Source: CAZEGV01 sp964511645
Lineage (GTDB): Bacteria > Bacteroidota > Bacteroidia > Cytophagales > JAAEPT01
Assembly (NCBI GenBank): GCA_964511645.1
Contig: CAZEGV010000008.1
Span: 1 to 59,136 of the forward strand
Direction of reading: 5' to 3'
DNA: 59,136 bases
The notes under the pieces are model-generated. The model searched no databases. It was not told the DNA's origin and worked only from the letters and a program-made list of their open reading frames with translations. The stretch's first letter is position 1. The number at the start of each line of letters is the position of its first letter. This document shows, one piece after another, positions 8,498 to 17,897 of this stretch. Position numbers and translations under genes: made by a program.

Positions 8498-9439
8498 TCA
8501 AATTCCTTTCACTTTTTTTATTGTTTGTTTTGCTCGTTCAATCCCTACATTTATTTCAAATCCCAGCAATAAGGTAATCGACATCCATTGTAGCCATATC
8601 ATAAAAGCGATAAGCGTGCCGATAGAGCCGTAAACTTTGTTATAAGTAGCAAAATTATTAACATAATATGAAAACACGGTGGAAAGTATAATACTCATTA
8701 ATGTAGCAAAAACAGCTCCTATCGAGAAAAACTTCCAACGTTTAGGAACGGTAGGTGCAATCACATAAATAATGGAAATCACTACAAAATAAAACAAGAA
8801 GAATACAGAGTATTGTAAAAAACGAGCCAATTCTAAACCTTCTATCAAGTGAAATCTTTCTTGAATAGACTCGATAATAAGTCCGCCAAAAACAATTAAA
8901 ATCATAGCGGTAAGCAAGACAAACATAATAAGTATCATTAAGACAAAAGCAATGAAATGCTGTTTAATTCTACTGCGTCTCTCTGCTGTCTTATAACAAC
9001 GATTAAACGAGGCTATCAATGCTAACATACCGTTAGTAGACATAAATGTGGCAAACAAAAAACCGAACAAAGTCAATTCTTCTCTCTTATTATCTACAAG
9101 GTCAATAATTGTGTTCTCTAGCGATTCATAAAGATTAGTAGGGATGCTATCGTTAAAAAAAATCAAAATCTCTTCTCTCTGTATACCTACTACTTCAAAA
9201 TAGGGCACTAGTGTAAATAAAAAAATAATAGCTGGGAATACCGCTAAGGTAAAATTATAAGATACCGCTTTGGCTTCTGCAAAAATGTTCGTCTCTTGAA
9301 TTTCCTCCCGAACAAAATAGTAGGCTGTCAACAAATTAAGATTTGCCTTACGGCTAACATATACTTTTTGTGCAAGATGCTGAATGAATCTCATCAGCCT
9401 TGATTGGTACAGCCAATGTGATAAACGTTTAAACATCAA
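8498..9439 (-). CDS. YihY/BrkB family inner-membrane protein
   Basis: This 313-residue protein has about six membrane helices and the YihY/BrkB layout: an N-terminal amphipathic region, then AKAVSYNFTLAVFPAIIFLFT as the first helix, and YGSIGTLIAFMIWLQW near the C-terminus, a well-conserved family segment. The family was once misnamed RNase BN; its function is not established. It overlaps the upstream thioesterase gene by 11 bases and is the third protein gene of mltG-thioesterase-yihY, ending before tRNA-Ser. Confidence 0.88.
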   Translation of the reverse strand: MMFKRLSHWLYQSRLMRFIQHLAQKVYVSRKANLNLLTAYYFVREEIQETNIFAEAKAVSYNFTLAVFPAIIFLFTLVPYFEVVGIQREEILIFFNDSIPTNLYESLENTIIDLVDNKREELTLFGFLFATFMSTNGMLALIASFNRCYKTAERRSRIKQHFIAFVLMILIMFVLLTAMILIVFGGLIIESIQERFHLIEGLELARFLQYSVFFLFYFVVISIIYVIAPTVPKRWKFFSIGAVFATLMSIILSTVFSYYVNNFATYNKVYGSIGTLIAFMIWLQWMSITLLLGFEINVGIERAKQTIKKVKGI

Positions 9440-9839
9440 AAAAAGGAATTAGTAATTTATTAAAAGCCTCAGGAGGTGGGCTTACTGCTCCAGACTTAAG
9501 ATTAATAAAAGCAAGCCTTGTAGATGCTTTTGATAGTAAATCTCCATTTTGGTTATATACTTCATAATCAAATTTAATACGTAAAGTAGGCATTTCAGGA
9601 ATTGTAACTTTAATGGTTAACAAATCATCATACTTAGCAGGACGAATGTATTTAATATGATAATCCAATACAGGCATTCCAATATCCATTTCTTCCAAAT
9701 CCTTATAACTCATTCCTATTTTACGAAAAGTTTCTACACGAGCAACTTCAAAATAAGTAGCGTAATTACCATAATAAACATAAGCCATTTGGTCAGTTTC
9801 AGCATACCTAACCCTTATTTCTACTTCGTGTTCTAGCAT
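9429..9839 (-). CDS. YbgC-like acyl-CoA thioesterase
   Basis: A 136-residue hotdog-fold protein of the 4-hydroxybenzoyl-CoA thioesterase family. The active-site segment RYAETDQMAYVYYGNYATYF contains the catalytic aspartate at residue 16, followed by the expected VARVETFRKIG helix. Family members hydrolyse acyl-CoAs; the E. coli homologue is linked to the Tol-Pal cell-envelope system. The ATG directly abuts the mltG stop, and the 3' end overlaps yihY by 11 bases. Substrate specificity cannot be read from the sequence. Confidence 0.88.
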   Translation of the reverse strand: MLEHEVEIRVRYAETDQMAYVYYGNYATYFEVARVETFRKIGMSYKDLEEMDIGMPVLDYHIKYIRPAKYDDLLTIKVTIPEMPTLRIKFDYEVYNQNGDLLSKASTRLAFINLKSGAVSPPPEAFNKLLIPFFDV

Positions 9840-10880
9840 CTAGTTATTTCGTTTTTTGTAGCTACGTAAGTTCTTTTTGTAATTACTCACATTAATATTG
9901 TGCTGGCGATTGGTCTTTGCAAAATTATGTAACCCCGAACCGTCTCCTTTGGCACACATAAAAATATATTCATGTGATTCATAATTAAGCACCGCATCTA
10001 TTGCCCAAACATCAGGCATGGCAATTGGTCCTGGTGGAATTCCTTTATACATATAGGTGTTATACGGAGAGTCTATTTCTTTATGAATGTTCATTATTTC
10101 TCTCCCGCTTTTGCCTGATATATAAGCAAGCGTAGGATCTGCTTCTAGCTTTATTCCTTGTTTTACACGATTAAGATAAAGTCCTGCAACAGTTTTTTGC
10201 TCCTTTTTATTAAGTGTTTCTCCTTGCACAATAGCAGCCAAACTAATTACTTCAATTGCTGTTAAATTTAAGTCTTTCGCTTTTTTTATACGATTAGGAT
10301 TCCAGAATTTTTTATACTCTTTATTGATTCTGTCGAATAAATTTTCAGCACTTTCATCCCAGTATACCTCATAAGTATTAGGGATAAACATAGCTAATAT
10401 TGTACTACTATCGAAACCATACTTTGACAAGTGTTCAGAAGAGTGAAGTAATGAATCAAACTCTATTTTGGATGAAAGTAAAGTTTTTCCACATACCGCT
10501 TCCGCTAATAAATTATAATCATTGATGTTATTGTAAGTGATTTTAACAACATCTCGTTTCCCAGAACGAAGCAAGCGTATCACTTGTATATTATTCATCT
10601 TAGGCTCGATGAGGTATCTCCCAGGTTTTACGTTATCCTGATAGCTCATTAATTTTGAAGTAAAGGCAAATGACAATCCATCATTAATCACTTCTTTCTT
10701 TTCTAGCCCATGTAATACATCTAAGAAACTAGCATCTTTTTTGATGTAAATGTACATGGCTTTATCTCCTTTTTTAGATAAGAAGTTTTTGCCTGTAAAG
10801 GCATTATACATCCATACCGAAAACGTGGCAAAAAAGATGATAAAGACTAATGCGAAATAAATAAGTTTATTGTTTTTCAT
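9840..10880 (-). CDS. mltG: Endolytic murein transglycosylase
   Basis: MltG cleaves nascent peptidoglycan strands at the inner membrane and sets glycan length. The 346-residue protein has one N-terminal membrane helix (residues about 7-26), an extracytoplasmic LysM-like part, and the YceG domain with FIPNTYEVYW, the catalytic glutamate E221 in AAIVQGETLNKKEQ, and LEADPTLAY. The C-terminal SPYNTYMYKGIPPGPI segment is highly conserved in the family. It is the first gene of an mltG-thioesterase-yihY unit and is divergent from recF, with 113 bases between them. Confidence 0.95.
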   Translation of the reverse strand: MKNNKLIYFALVFIIFFATFSVWMYNAFTGKNFLSKKGDKAMYIYIKKDASFLDVLHGLEKKEVINDGLSFAFTSKLMSYQDNVKPGRYLIEPKMNNIQVIRLLRSGKRDVVKITYNNINDYNLLAEAVCGKTLLSSKIEFDSLLHSSEHLSKYGFDSSTILAMFIPNTYEVYWDESAENLFDRINKEYKKFWNPNRIKKAKDLNLTAIEVISLAAIVQGETLNKKEQKTVAGLYLNRVKQGIKLEADPTLAYISGKSGREIMNIHKEIDSPYNTYMYKGIPPGPIAMPDVWAIDAVLNYESHEYIFMCAKGDGSGLHNFAKTNRQHNINVSNYKKNLRSYKKRNN

Positions 10881-10993
10881 GCTTGTGCGATAAAATTCTT
10901 TACGAAAATACTAAATACCATTAAGTTTGCCAATTTATCCAAAATTCTATTTAATATGGCATTGGACTAATAGAAAATTGAATATATTCAAGC

Positions 10994-12076
10994 GTGAATT
11001 TAAAACACCTCCATTTACACCATTTTAAAAGCTATTCTGAAATAGAAATAGATTTTAGCGAAAGCATAAACGGCATTGTGGGAATGAATGGCTGTGGTAA
11101 AACAAACTTGTTGGATGCCATTTATTGTATGAGTCTTACAAAGAGTGCTTTTTTTTCTACTGATGCTCATCTCATTAAAGATGGTGAAACTTTTTTTGCT
11201 ATCAAAGGGCAATGGAATACAGGAAAAATCATTGTTTCATTAAAAAAAGGAGAAACAAAAAAAATCTCTTTCGACGGCTCTGAATATGAACGGGTAAGTG
11301 AACATATCGGAAAGTTGCCCATTGTACTAATTCAACCAGATGATCTGGATCTCATCAAAGAGGGAAGCGAGGTACGAAGAAAGTTTATAAATGTACTCAT
11401 TAGCCAACTTGATCAAGAGTATTTAACAAACTTGATGCAGTATAATAAATTACTGAAACAACGGAATGCTTTACTCAAACAGTACCGAGAAACACGACAT
11501 ATCGATAAGGATTTAGTAGAAACGTATGATGTTCAATTATTATCACTCAACTCCTTTATCTATCGCAAAAGAAAAGAAGTATGTTTACTAATAAGTAGTG
11601 AAATTGAAGACTTTTACAAACAGATGTCAAACGGCGGAGAGTCTGTTAGTTTTATTTATCAATCTCAGTGCAGCAGTGATGGTTTTGAAAAAGAATATAA
11701 AGATGCTTACCCGCAAGATTTATATAAAGAACGTACAACGATGGGTACTCACAAGGATGATTTTATTTTTAAAATAAAAGAAAAATCACTCAAGAAAATG
11801 GGTTCTCAAGGACAAAAAAAGTCTTATGTAACGGCTTTGCAATTGGCAAAATACAAAGTAATGGAAGAACAATTAAAGGTGAAACCCTTACTGTTGCTTG
11901 ATGATATTTTTGATAAATTGGACGAAGGAAGAATTAAGCGTTTACTAGAGTTAGTGAAATCAAAACTGTTTGGTCAAATATTTATTACCGATGCCAGTAA
12001 ACAGCGATTTGAATACCACATTAAACAAATTACAACAGACTATAACCTGATAGAAATTAAAGATGATAACCATTGA
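10994..12076 (+). CDS. recF: DNA replication and repair protein RecF
   Basis: RecF loads RecA at gapped DNA with RecO and RecR. The 360-residue SMC-like ATPase has Walker A GMNGCGKTN near residues 29-37, a QPDDLDLIKEG segment, MGTHKDDF, the signature motif GSQGQKKS, and Walker B LLLLDDIFDKLDE. Length is typical. The start is a GTG at 10994, and the first strand MNLKHLHLHHFKSYSE fits the family N-terminus. Its 3' end overlaps the epimerase gene by 14 bases. Confidence 0.95.
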   Translation: MNLKHLHLHHFKSYSEIEIDFSESINGIVGMNGCGKTNLLDAIYCMSLTKSAFFSTDAHLIKDGETFFAIKGQWNTGKIIVSLKKGETKKISFDGSEYERVSEHIGKLPIVLIQPDDLDLIKEGSEVRRKFINVLISQLDQEYLTNLMQYNKLLKQRNALLKQYRETRHIDKDLVETYDVQLLSLNSFIYRKRKEVCLLISSEIEDFYKQMSNGGESVSFIYQSQCSSDGFEKEYKDAYPQDLYKERTTMGTHKDDFIFKIKEKSLKKMGSQGQKKSYVTALQLAKYKVMEEQLKVKPLLLLDDIFDKLDEGRIKRLLELVKSKLFGQIFITDASKQRFEYHIKQITTDYNLIEIKDDNH

Positions 12077-12938
12077 AAATGATTTTATTCGCATAAGCGT
12101 AAAAGAAAAAGGAGCAGAATTGTGCAGTATTTATCATAAAATGCTTCAAAAAGAATTTTTATGGCAGGCAGATCCGATGATTTGGGCGAGACATGCTCCT
12201 ATCTTATTTCCAATTATAGGGCAAGTCCAAAATGGTGAGTATAGCTATGATGGACAACAATATAAATTGCCTCAGCACGGATTTGCGAGAGACAGTATGT
12301 TTGAACTTGTAGAATGTACCGATGAAAAAATAACTTTGAAGCTTTCTAGTTCGGTTGATACTTTGGCAGTTTACCCTTTTGACTTTGAGTTATATGCAGA
12401 GTTTCGTGTAGATAAAAATCAAGTGCTAACTTCTTACCAAGTAGTAAATAAGTCAAATGCCACTATGTATTTTTCTCTTGGTTTTCATCCAGGTTTTATT
12501 TGTCCTATAGATGAAGAATTGACTTTTGAAGATTATTATTTAGAATTTGAAAAAGAAGAAAATATCAACCAACTCTTACTAGACGGTGCTTTTTTGAGCG
12601 ATAAAAAAATAAATAATTTCACTAACGGGACTAATAGAATAGATTTGTCACATTCGTTATTTGATAATGATGCGATTATCACAGAAGGCTTTAAATCCAG
12701 TTATATTCAAATTAAATCTGATAAATCTCCTCACTTTGTAGAGGTTGGCATTAAGGATTTTCCAATGATAGGACTTTGGACTAAACCCAATGCAAATGCT
12801 CCTTATCTTTGCATAGAGCCTTGGTACGGAGTGGCGGATGAGAAAGACAGCGGTAAAAATTTTGATGAGAAAAAAGAAATTCAAAAGTTATCGGTAAATC
12901 AAAAATTCAGTTGTGAGTTTTATTTGAAAGTAAATTGA
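12063..12938 (+). CDS. Aldose 1-epimerase family protein (LacX-like)
   Basis: A 291-residue protein of the galactose mutarotase superfamily. It has the conserved LPQHGFARD segment (about residues 69-77) and the histidine of LGFHPGF near 140, as well as a glutamate in LCIEPWYGVAD near 250, matching the catalytic histidine/glutamate set. The overall sequence resembles the LacX subgroup (MITIENDFIRISVKEKGAEL at the N-terminus), whose sugar substrate is not settled. It overlaps recF by 14 bases; the pairing has no obvious functional meaning. Confidence 0.82.
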   Translation: MITIENDFIRISVKEKGAELCSIYHKMLQKEFLWQADPMIWARHAPILFPIIGQVQNGEYSYDGQQYKLPQHGFARDSMFELVECTDEKITLKLSSSVDTLAVYPFDFELYAEFRVDKNQVLTSYQVVNKSNATMYFSLGFHPGFICPIDEELTFEDYYLEFEKEENINQLLLDGAFLSDKKINNFTNGTNRIDLSHSLFDNDAIITEGFKSSYIQIKSDKSPHFVEVGIKDFPMIGLWTKPNANAPYLCIEPWYGVADEKDSGKNFDEKKEIQKLSVNQKFSCEFYLKVN

Positions 12939-13012
12939 TTTTGGCTAATTTTCATAATCATTTAGGACGTTATTGATTTTATTAGTATAATAGTCTTTCA
13001 AAATAAGTTTTG

Positions 13013-14719
13013 ATGAAATTAAAAGTTAATTATAAGCTAGGAATAGGATTTGGGATTTTGCTAACAGCAATCCTGATTAATAGTATTGTGACCTTAAGGA
13101 TTTTAGGGCAAACGACCCGTCTTAACCAACGTATTGCTACTATTCACACACCTTCAGTTTCCAAACTAAAAGATTTGGACTTGCTTGTGTCTCGTGCCAA
13201 GTCTTTATTGGCTGTATGGGTAAGTGTAGATACTCCCACGGAGGAAGTAGAACAAAAAATGGCTCTTCAGCACATTTATAATGACGAGTATCCTTTACTA
13301 AGAAAAGAGATTGTGTCCCTGATGAAACGCTGGGAAATTACCGAACGAAAAGAAATGGATCATACCGTGGTGTTATTAGATTCGTTTATGAATTTTCAGC
13401 ATGAGATGATGACTCGATTCAGAGAGCCTAACGATTATTATCGTACCTCTAGCACACCAGACGAGAGGTTTAGGATTTTGTATCAACTGAATGATAGTAA
13501 CGGGGATATTTATCAAGATATTTTTGCTATCAAAAATAGAGTCGCCACTATAATTATTGCTCAACAAAGTAAAGCAAATATTGCGAGTAAAGAAATGCTA
13601 CACCTATTTAATAGGCTTAAGCAATTAATTTTATACCTCGGAATTACTTTATTAATTGGGGGAACTTTGGTCGCCTTTTTTACTACTCGATCAATTGTAA
13701 AACCTGTGGCACAATTACGAGAAGCATTAGTATTAATGGGGAGAGGGGTGCTACCCAAGAAAAGACTAAGTGTGTCAAGTGATGAGATTGGGGAAATGAC
13801 TACCGCTCTTAATAACCTTGTAGATGGACTTGAAAGGACGTCAACTTTTGCTACTGAGATAGGAAAAGGGAATTTTGAATACAACTATAAGCCTTTGAGT
13901 AATGCCGATACATTAGGAAATTCTTTACTTTTGATGAAAAAAGATTTACAAGATGTGTCGTTAGAAGACAATAAACGCCTCTGGGTAACAGAGGGTGTTG
14001 CATTGTTTAGTTCTGTTTTGCGTCAGCATAATGACAATATTGATGTTTTATCAAAAACCATTATTTCGGAATTGGTTAAATACCTAAATGCCAACCAAGG
14101 AAGCATTTATGTACTAGATGAAGATAAAAATATAATGAGTCTGACAGGTTGTTATGCTTGGGATAAAATCAAACTAATAAAGCAAAACATAGAACTTGGA
14201 GATGGATTAGTAGGACAATGTTGGCAAGAAAAAGACATTCTTTATATGAATGATGTACCTACTGATTATATCAAAATTACATCTGGGCTTGGTAAAGCAA
14301 ATCCTACGGCAATTCTAATTGCACCATTGATTCACAATGACATTGTATACGGGGTAATAGAAATAGCGTCATTTTACGAAATCGAAGAACATCAAATTGA
14401 CTTTGTAAATCGCATAACAGAAACAATTGCAGCAATGATTGCTTCTGTAAGAATTAATGATAAAACTAAGCATTTATTAGAACAGACTAGAAAAGTGTCA
14501 GACGAGCATAGAGAAAAAGAAGAAATGCTACAGACTCAACTAGAAGAGGTTTATGTTTCGCAGCAAATTAAAGAAAAACGCATAGAGACTTATCAAAACA
14601 CAATCATTAGAATAGAACGATTTAACGAAAATCTTAGAGAAGAGAATCAAGTTTTACAAAATATTTTGTTGACCAAAGTAAAAGCATTAGACAAGATTGA
14701 AGCTGAGAAAAACCAATAG
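13013..14719 (+). CDS. Membrane sensor with HAMP and GAF domains, no catalytic output
   Basis: A protein of about 568 residues. It has a membrane helix at residues 9-27, an extracytoplasmic helical sensor of about 170 residues resembling the four-helix-bundle MCP type, and a second helix at about 202-222. A HAMP linker begins at STRSIVKPVAQLREA-like sequence (TTRSIVKPVAQL) and includes SVSSDEIGEMTTALNNL. A GAF domain follows (about 325-475, with GDGLVGQCWQ and PTAILIAPL), then a C-terminal coiled coil rich in E, K and Q. No kinase, phosphatase, cyclase or methyl-accepting domain is visible. The ATG at 13013 is chosen over a TTG just before it. It converges on uvrC with six bases between stop codons. 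Confidence 0.8.
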   Translation: MKLKVNYKLGIGFGILLTAILINSIVTLRILGQTTRLNQRIATIHTPSVSKLKDLDLLVSRAKSLLAVWVSVDTPTEEVEQKMALQHIYNDEYPLLRKEIVSLMKRWEITERKEMDHTVVLLDSFMNFQHEMMTRFREPNDYYRTSSTPDERFRILYQLNDSNGDIYQDIFAIKNRVATIIIAQQSKANIASKEMLHLFNRLKQLILYLGITLLIGGTLVAFFTTRSIVKPVAQLREALVLMGRGVLPKKRLSVSSDEIGEMTTALNNLVDGLERTSTFATEIGKGNFEYNYKPLSNADTLGNSLLLMKKDLQDVSLEDNKRLWVTEGVALFSSVLRQHNDNIDVLSKTIISELVKYLNANQGSIYVLDEDKNIMSLTGCYAWDKIKLIKQNIELGDGLVGQCWQEKDILYMNDVPTDYIKITSGLGKANPTAILIAPLIHNDIVYGVIEIASFYEIEEHQIDFVNRITETIAAMIASVRINDKTKHLLEQTRKVSDEHREKEEMLQTQLEEVYVSQQIKEKRIETYQNTIIRIERFNENLREENQVLQNILLTKVKALDKIEAEKNQ

Positions 14720-14725
14720 CTTCAA

Positions 14726-16507
14726 TTATTTCTCAAAATGATCTTTTAGAATTTGAGCTTTGCTAGTTCCTACTACTTCTGACAAATCTTCAAAAGATGT
14801 GTTTTTTATTTTTTTAACAGTTTTAAAATGTGCGATAAGTGTTTCGTAGGTTTTTTTACCTATTCCTTCTATTTGAGTAATCTCACTTACTAAAAAGTTT
14901 TTACTCCGTAAATCCCGATGAAAAGTAATGGCAAAGCGATGTGCTTCATTTCTTAATTGTTGTATTAATTTTAAAGACTCTGATTTTTTACTGACCAATA
15001 ACGGCTGAGTATCCCCAGGGTAATAGATTTCTTCCAGTCGTTTGGCAATGCCCACTATTGTGACTTGATCTCGGATACCTAGCTTATCAATAGATTTTAG
15101 AGCGGCACTTAACTGACCTTTTCCACCGTCTATTATAATCAGCTGAGGCAAAGGGGTTTTCTCATCTACAAGTCTTTTATAACGCCTGTAAACAATCTCT
15201 GTCATTGAATCAAAGTCATTTGCCCCCTCTACTGTTTTAATCTTAAAGTGGCGATAGTCTCTCTTTGATGGCTTTCCTAATTTAAAACAAACCATCGAAG
15301 CTACGGGATTTGTACCCTGTATATTTGAGTTATCAAAACATTCTATGTGAGTGGGTAATTGAGGCAATCTCAAATCTTGTTTAACTTGTTCTAAAACCCT
15401 GCTTTTAGGATCTTTGTCTCTGAACTCACTTCGCTCAGCTCGTAACTGCATCGCATTCTTTAATGATAGGTTCACAAGCTTTTTTTTGTCCCCTATTTGT
15501 GGAATCACAACAAGCATTTCGTCTATCTCAACGGCTATATTACTTAAAACTGTTGTCTTAACATCTGTTGTTTTTTCGGCTATGGCTTGTAATAATATTT
15601 CTTCATCAGACTCATCTAACCTCTTTTTATACTCAAAATTTTCACTGCCAATGATATTTCCATTTTTGATTAATAAGTGGTTAACAAAGGCTAGTTTGTC
15701 GGTACTAGAAATCGTAAACACCACCAAATCCCCTAGTTTAGGATTAACAACCTCTGACTTTTGCTGATAGCTGTATAATAGTTGATGCTTTTGTTGATAC
15801 AAATGCGCTTTTTCAAATTCTAAATTTTGAGAGGCATCATCCATTAATTTTTTCAGAAAAACCTTTGCTTCATTTATTTCTCCTTTCAAAATGTTTCGGG
15901 CTTGCTGAACTTTATCCATATAGTCCTCTTCGGATTGTAGAGCTTCACATGGACCTAAGCAGTTTTGAATATGATAATCCATACAGACCTTGTACTTTCC
16001 CGCTTCTATGTTAGCCTCTGATAAATTATAGGAACAACTTCTGATAAAAAATATTTTTTGAAACAATGCGAGAATAATATTAGGCAAATTTGTTTTGATA
16101 TAAGGACCAAAATATTCGCCTAGTGTAGGGTCATAAGTCCTAGTTTTAATAATACGAGGAAATCGCTCGTTAATAATCAGGATATAAGGATATGATTTAC
16201 CGTCCTTAAGGCTAATGTTGTATTTGGGTTGGTAACGCTTAATGAGATTATTTTCTAACAATAAAGCATCGTATTCAGAATTAACAACTGTATATTCAAT
16301 TCTATCTATTGAAGCTACCAGTCTCTTGGTTTTATTATTATGCTGTTGCAAAGATTGAAAATAAGAGCCAACTCTATTGCGTAAAGCTTTAGCCTTTCCG
16401 ACATAAATAATATTACCTTCGACATCAAAGTATCGGTAAACCCCTGGTTCAAGCGGTAATGATTTGGCGTAAGCCTTTAGTTGTATAAGCTTTTCGCTAA
16501 GCTTCAT
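14726..16507 (-). CDS. uvrC: Excinuclease ABC subunit C
   Basis: UvrC makes both incisions around a DNA lesion in nucleotide excision repair. The 593-residue protein has the GIY-YIG nuclease domain at the N-terminus (GVY at 22-24, IIYVGKAK at 33-40) for the 3' cut and the UVR UvrB-binding region near 205-240. The RNase H-like domain for the 5' cut follows with ECFDNSNIQGTNPVASMV and IIIDGGKGQLSAA. Tandem helix-hairpin-helix motifs at the C-terminus (EIEGIGKKTYETLIAHF-like, ITQIEGIGKKTYETL) bind DNA. It starts 11 bases inside the end of the DUF2130 gene. Confidence 0.97.
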   Translation of the reverse strand: MKLSEKLIQLKAYAKSLPLEPGVYRYFDVEGNIIYVGKAKALRNRVGSYFQSLQQHNNKTKRLVASIDRIEYTVVNSEYDALLLENNLIKRYQPKYNISLKDGKSYPYILIINERFPRIIKTRTYDPTLGEYFGPYIKTNLPNIILALFQKIFFIRSCSYNLSEANIEAGKYKVCMDYHIQNCLGPCEALQSEEDYMDKVQQARNILKGEINEAKVFLKKLMDDASQNLEFEKAHLYQQKHQLLYSYQQKSEVVNPKLGDLVVFTISSTDKLAFVNHLLIKNGNIIGSENFEYKKRLDESDEEILLQAIAEKTTDVKTTVLSNIAVEIDEMLVVIPQIGDKKKLVNLSLKNAMQLRAERSEFRDKDPKSRVLEQVKQDLRLPQLPTHIECFDNSNIQGTNPVASMVCFKLGKPSKRDYRHFKIKTVEGANDFDSMTEIVYRRYKRLVDEKTPLPQLIIIDGGKGQLSAALKSIDKLGIRDQVTIVGIAKRLEEIYYPGDTQPLLVSKKSESLKLIQQLRNEAHRFAITFHRDLRSKNFLVSEITQIEGIGKKTYETLIAHFKTVKKIKNTSFEDLSEVVGTSKAQILKDHFEK

Positions 16508-17735
16508 CTTCCGAGTAAGGTAATTCTAATGCTTTTACAGACTGAATAGCATTACCTGCAATTCCTTTGATAGAGGCATACATATCGGTAGTATTGATGA
16601 GTACTTTTTCAATTTGTTTGTCTCGTTGTTTCCAAATTCGTTGCATTGAACGCTTTTCACTTTCCAAATCGGTCTTCATTTGTGTAAAACCTTCCACAAT
16701 AGCTTCAATTTGCATCCTGAAAGTATTTCCCGTAAGGAAATCATAAAGTAAGCTCATTTTATCTCCTTTGTTTTCTTGAGAACTAATAGCAGTGCTTAAT
16801 TGTACAATAGACTCTCTTAAGACAGTACAAAGACCTTTAAACTCTTCATAATTACAAATCCAAATACCGTTTTTTAAGCCCATTCTGTCCATATCGGCGG
16901 GCATTACTTCTGTTACCAATACGCCAATATTAGCCCCTTTTTCTCTAATGTCTGCTTTGAATTTTTCTATCCAACTTGGCTGAAAGTCTTTTGTTCTTTT
17001 ACTTTCATAATATATTGTCCCACAGTTTTGACTAGTTCTAGTATTTACTGTCTGAATACAGTCTCCACCACGTATTCCTTTTTTTATTTCCTCAATTGTA
17101 TCTAGTGGGAAGCGATTCATTAACCATTCTTCAATGGCAAGTTCTTGAACTTCGCCTTGCATCTGCATAGAGCCTTGCTCCTGCTTACGTTTCATCTCTT
17201 CAGTTAATTTTTTTTGATCTTCTAACTGTTTTTGCATTTCTTTAAAACGCAATTCATTTTTTTCTTCTTCAGATTTTCTTATTTTTTCTTTTTCAGAAAT
17301 AAGTGTTTCGTTCAATCTTTTTTGAGCCTCTGCCTCGGCAGCTTCTTTTAGCTCACCTTTCTCACGCTTTAGTTTTTCGATTTCCGCTTTAGAGCGATTC
17401 AGCTCTTTTACTTTTTCTGACTTTTCATTTAATTCCTTTTGCAAGGCATCAAACTGTTCCAAGTGGTCATTCTCTATCTTTTTTTTCTCGTAAGAAATTT
17501 GTTCACTTACTTTTTGATTCAGTTTTTGTTTAAAAATCTCATTTTCTTTGTCTTTTTTAGCGGTAAAATCTTCCCTTTCTTTTTCGAGCTTTATTTTTTC
17601 TTTTTGAAAAACCTCAGCTTGTTTTGCTGTTTTCTCTTTGTATTCTGCTTGATACTTAAGCTTAATTTGTCCTGAAAGTGCCTCTTCTACTGCAAACTGA
17701 TGTGAGCATTGAGGACAAGTGATTTTATCTGCCAT
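16497..17735 (-). CDS. DUF2130 protein: zinc ribbon, long coiled coil, nuclease-like C-terminus
   Basis: A 412-residue protein. Residues 6-11 (CPQCSH) look like half a zinc ribbon. About 170 residues of charged coiled coil follow (35-205), then the DUF2130 domain from about residue 210 (LAIEEWLMNRFP, GGDCIQTVNTR, YYESKRTKDF, IGVLVTEVMPADMDR). The aspartate of GGDC and the ESK triad match the PD-(D/E)xK nuclease pattern, so nuclease activity is possible but unproven. It overlaps uvrC by 11 bases, which hints at a DNA-related role. Function in the cell is unknown. Confidence 0.82.
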   Translation of the reverse strand: MADKITCPQCSHQFAVEEALSGQIKLKYQAEYKEKTAKQAEVFQKEKIKLEKEREDFTAKKDKENEIFKQKLNQKVSEQISYEKKKIENDHLEQFDALQKELNEKSEKVKELNRSKAEIEKLKREKGELKEAAEAEAQKRLNETLISEKEKIRKSEEEKNELRFKEMQKQLEDQKKLTEEMKRKQEQGSMQMQGEVQELAIEEWLMNRFPLDTIEEIKKGIRGGDCIQTVNTRTSQNCGTIYYESKRTKDFQPSWIEKFKADIREKGANIGVLVTEVMPADMDRMGLKNGIWICNYEEFKGLCTVLRESIVQLSTAISSQENKGDKMSLLYDFLTGNTFRMQIEAIVEGFTQMKTDLESEKRSMQRIWKQRDKQIEKVLINTTDMYASIKGIAGNAIQSVKALELPYSEDEA

Positions 17736-17897
17736 AACTATAAATGTGAACCAAAGCCTAAACTAATTCTTTTAATGATAGAATTAAAATCTTAGAAAGA
17801 TTAAACCTTTTTTATGTAAAAAAAACAAACAAGGGCTAAGACAGTTCACAAATATCTGATTATATTACCTATCTAATAGAATAAAATAACCAGCATA

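Noticed and set aside
15414..15767. 117-codon open frame antisense to uvrC
   Set aside because: Lies wholly within uvrC and has no promoter or family match.
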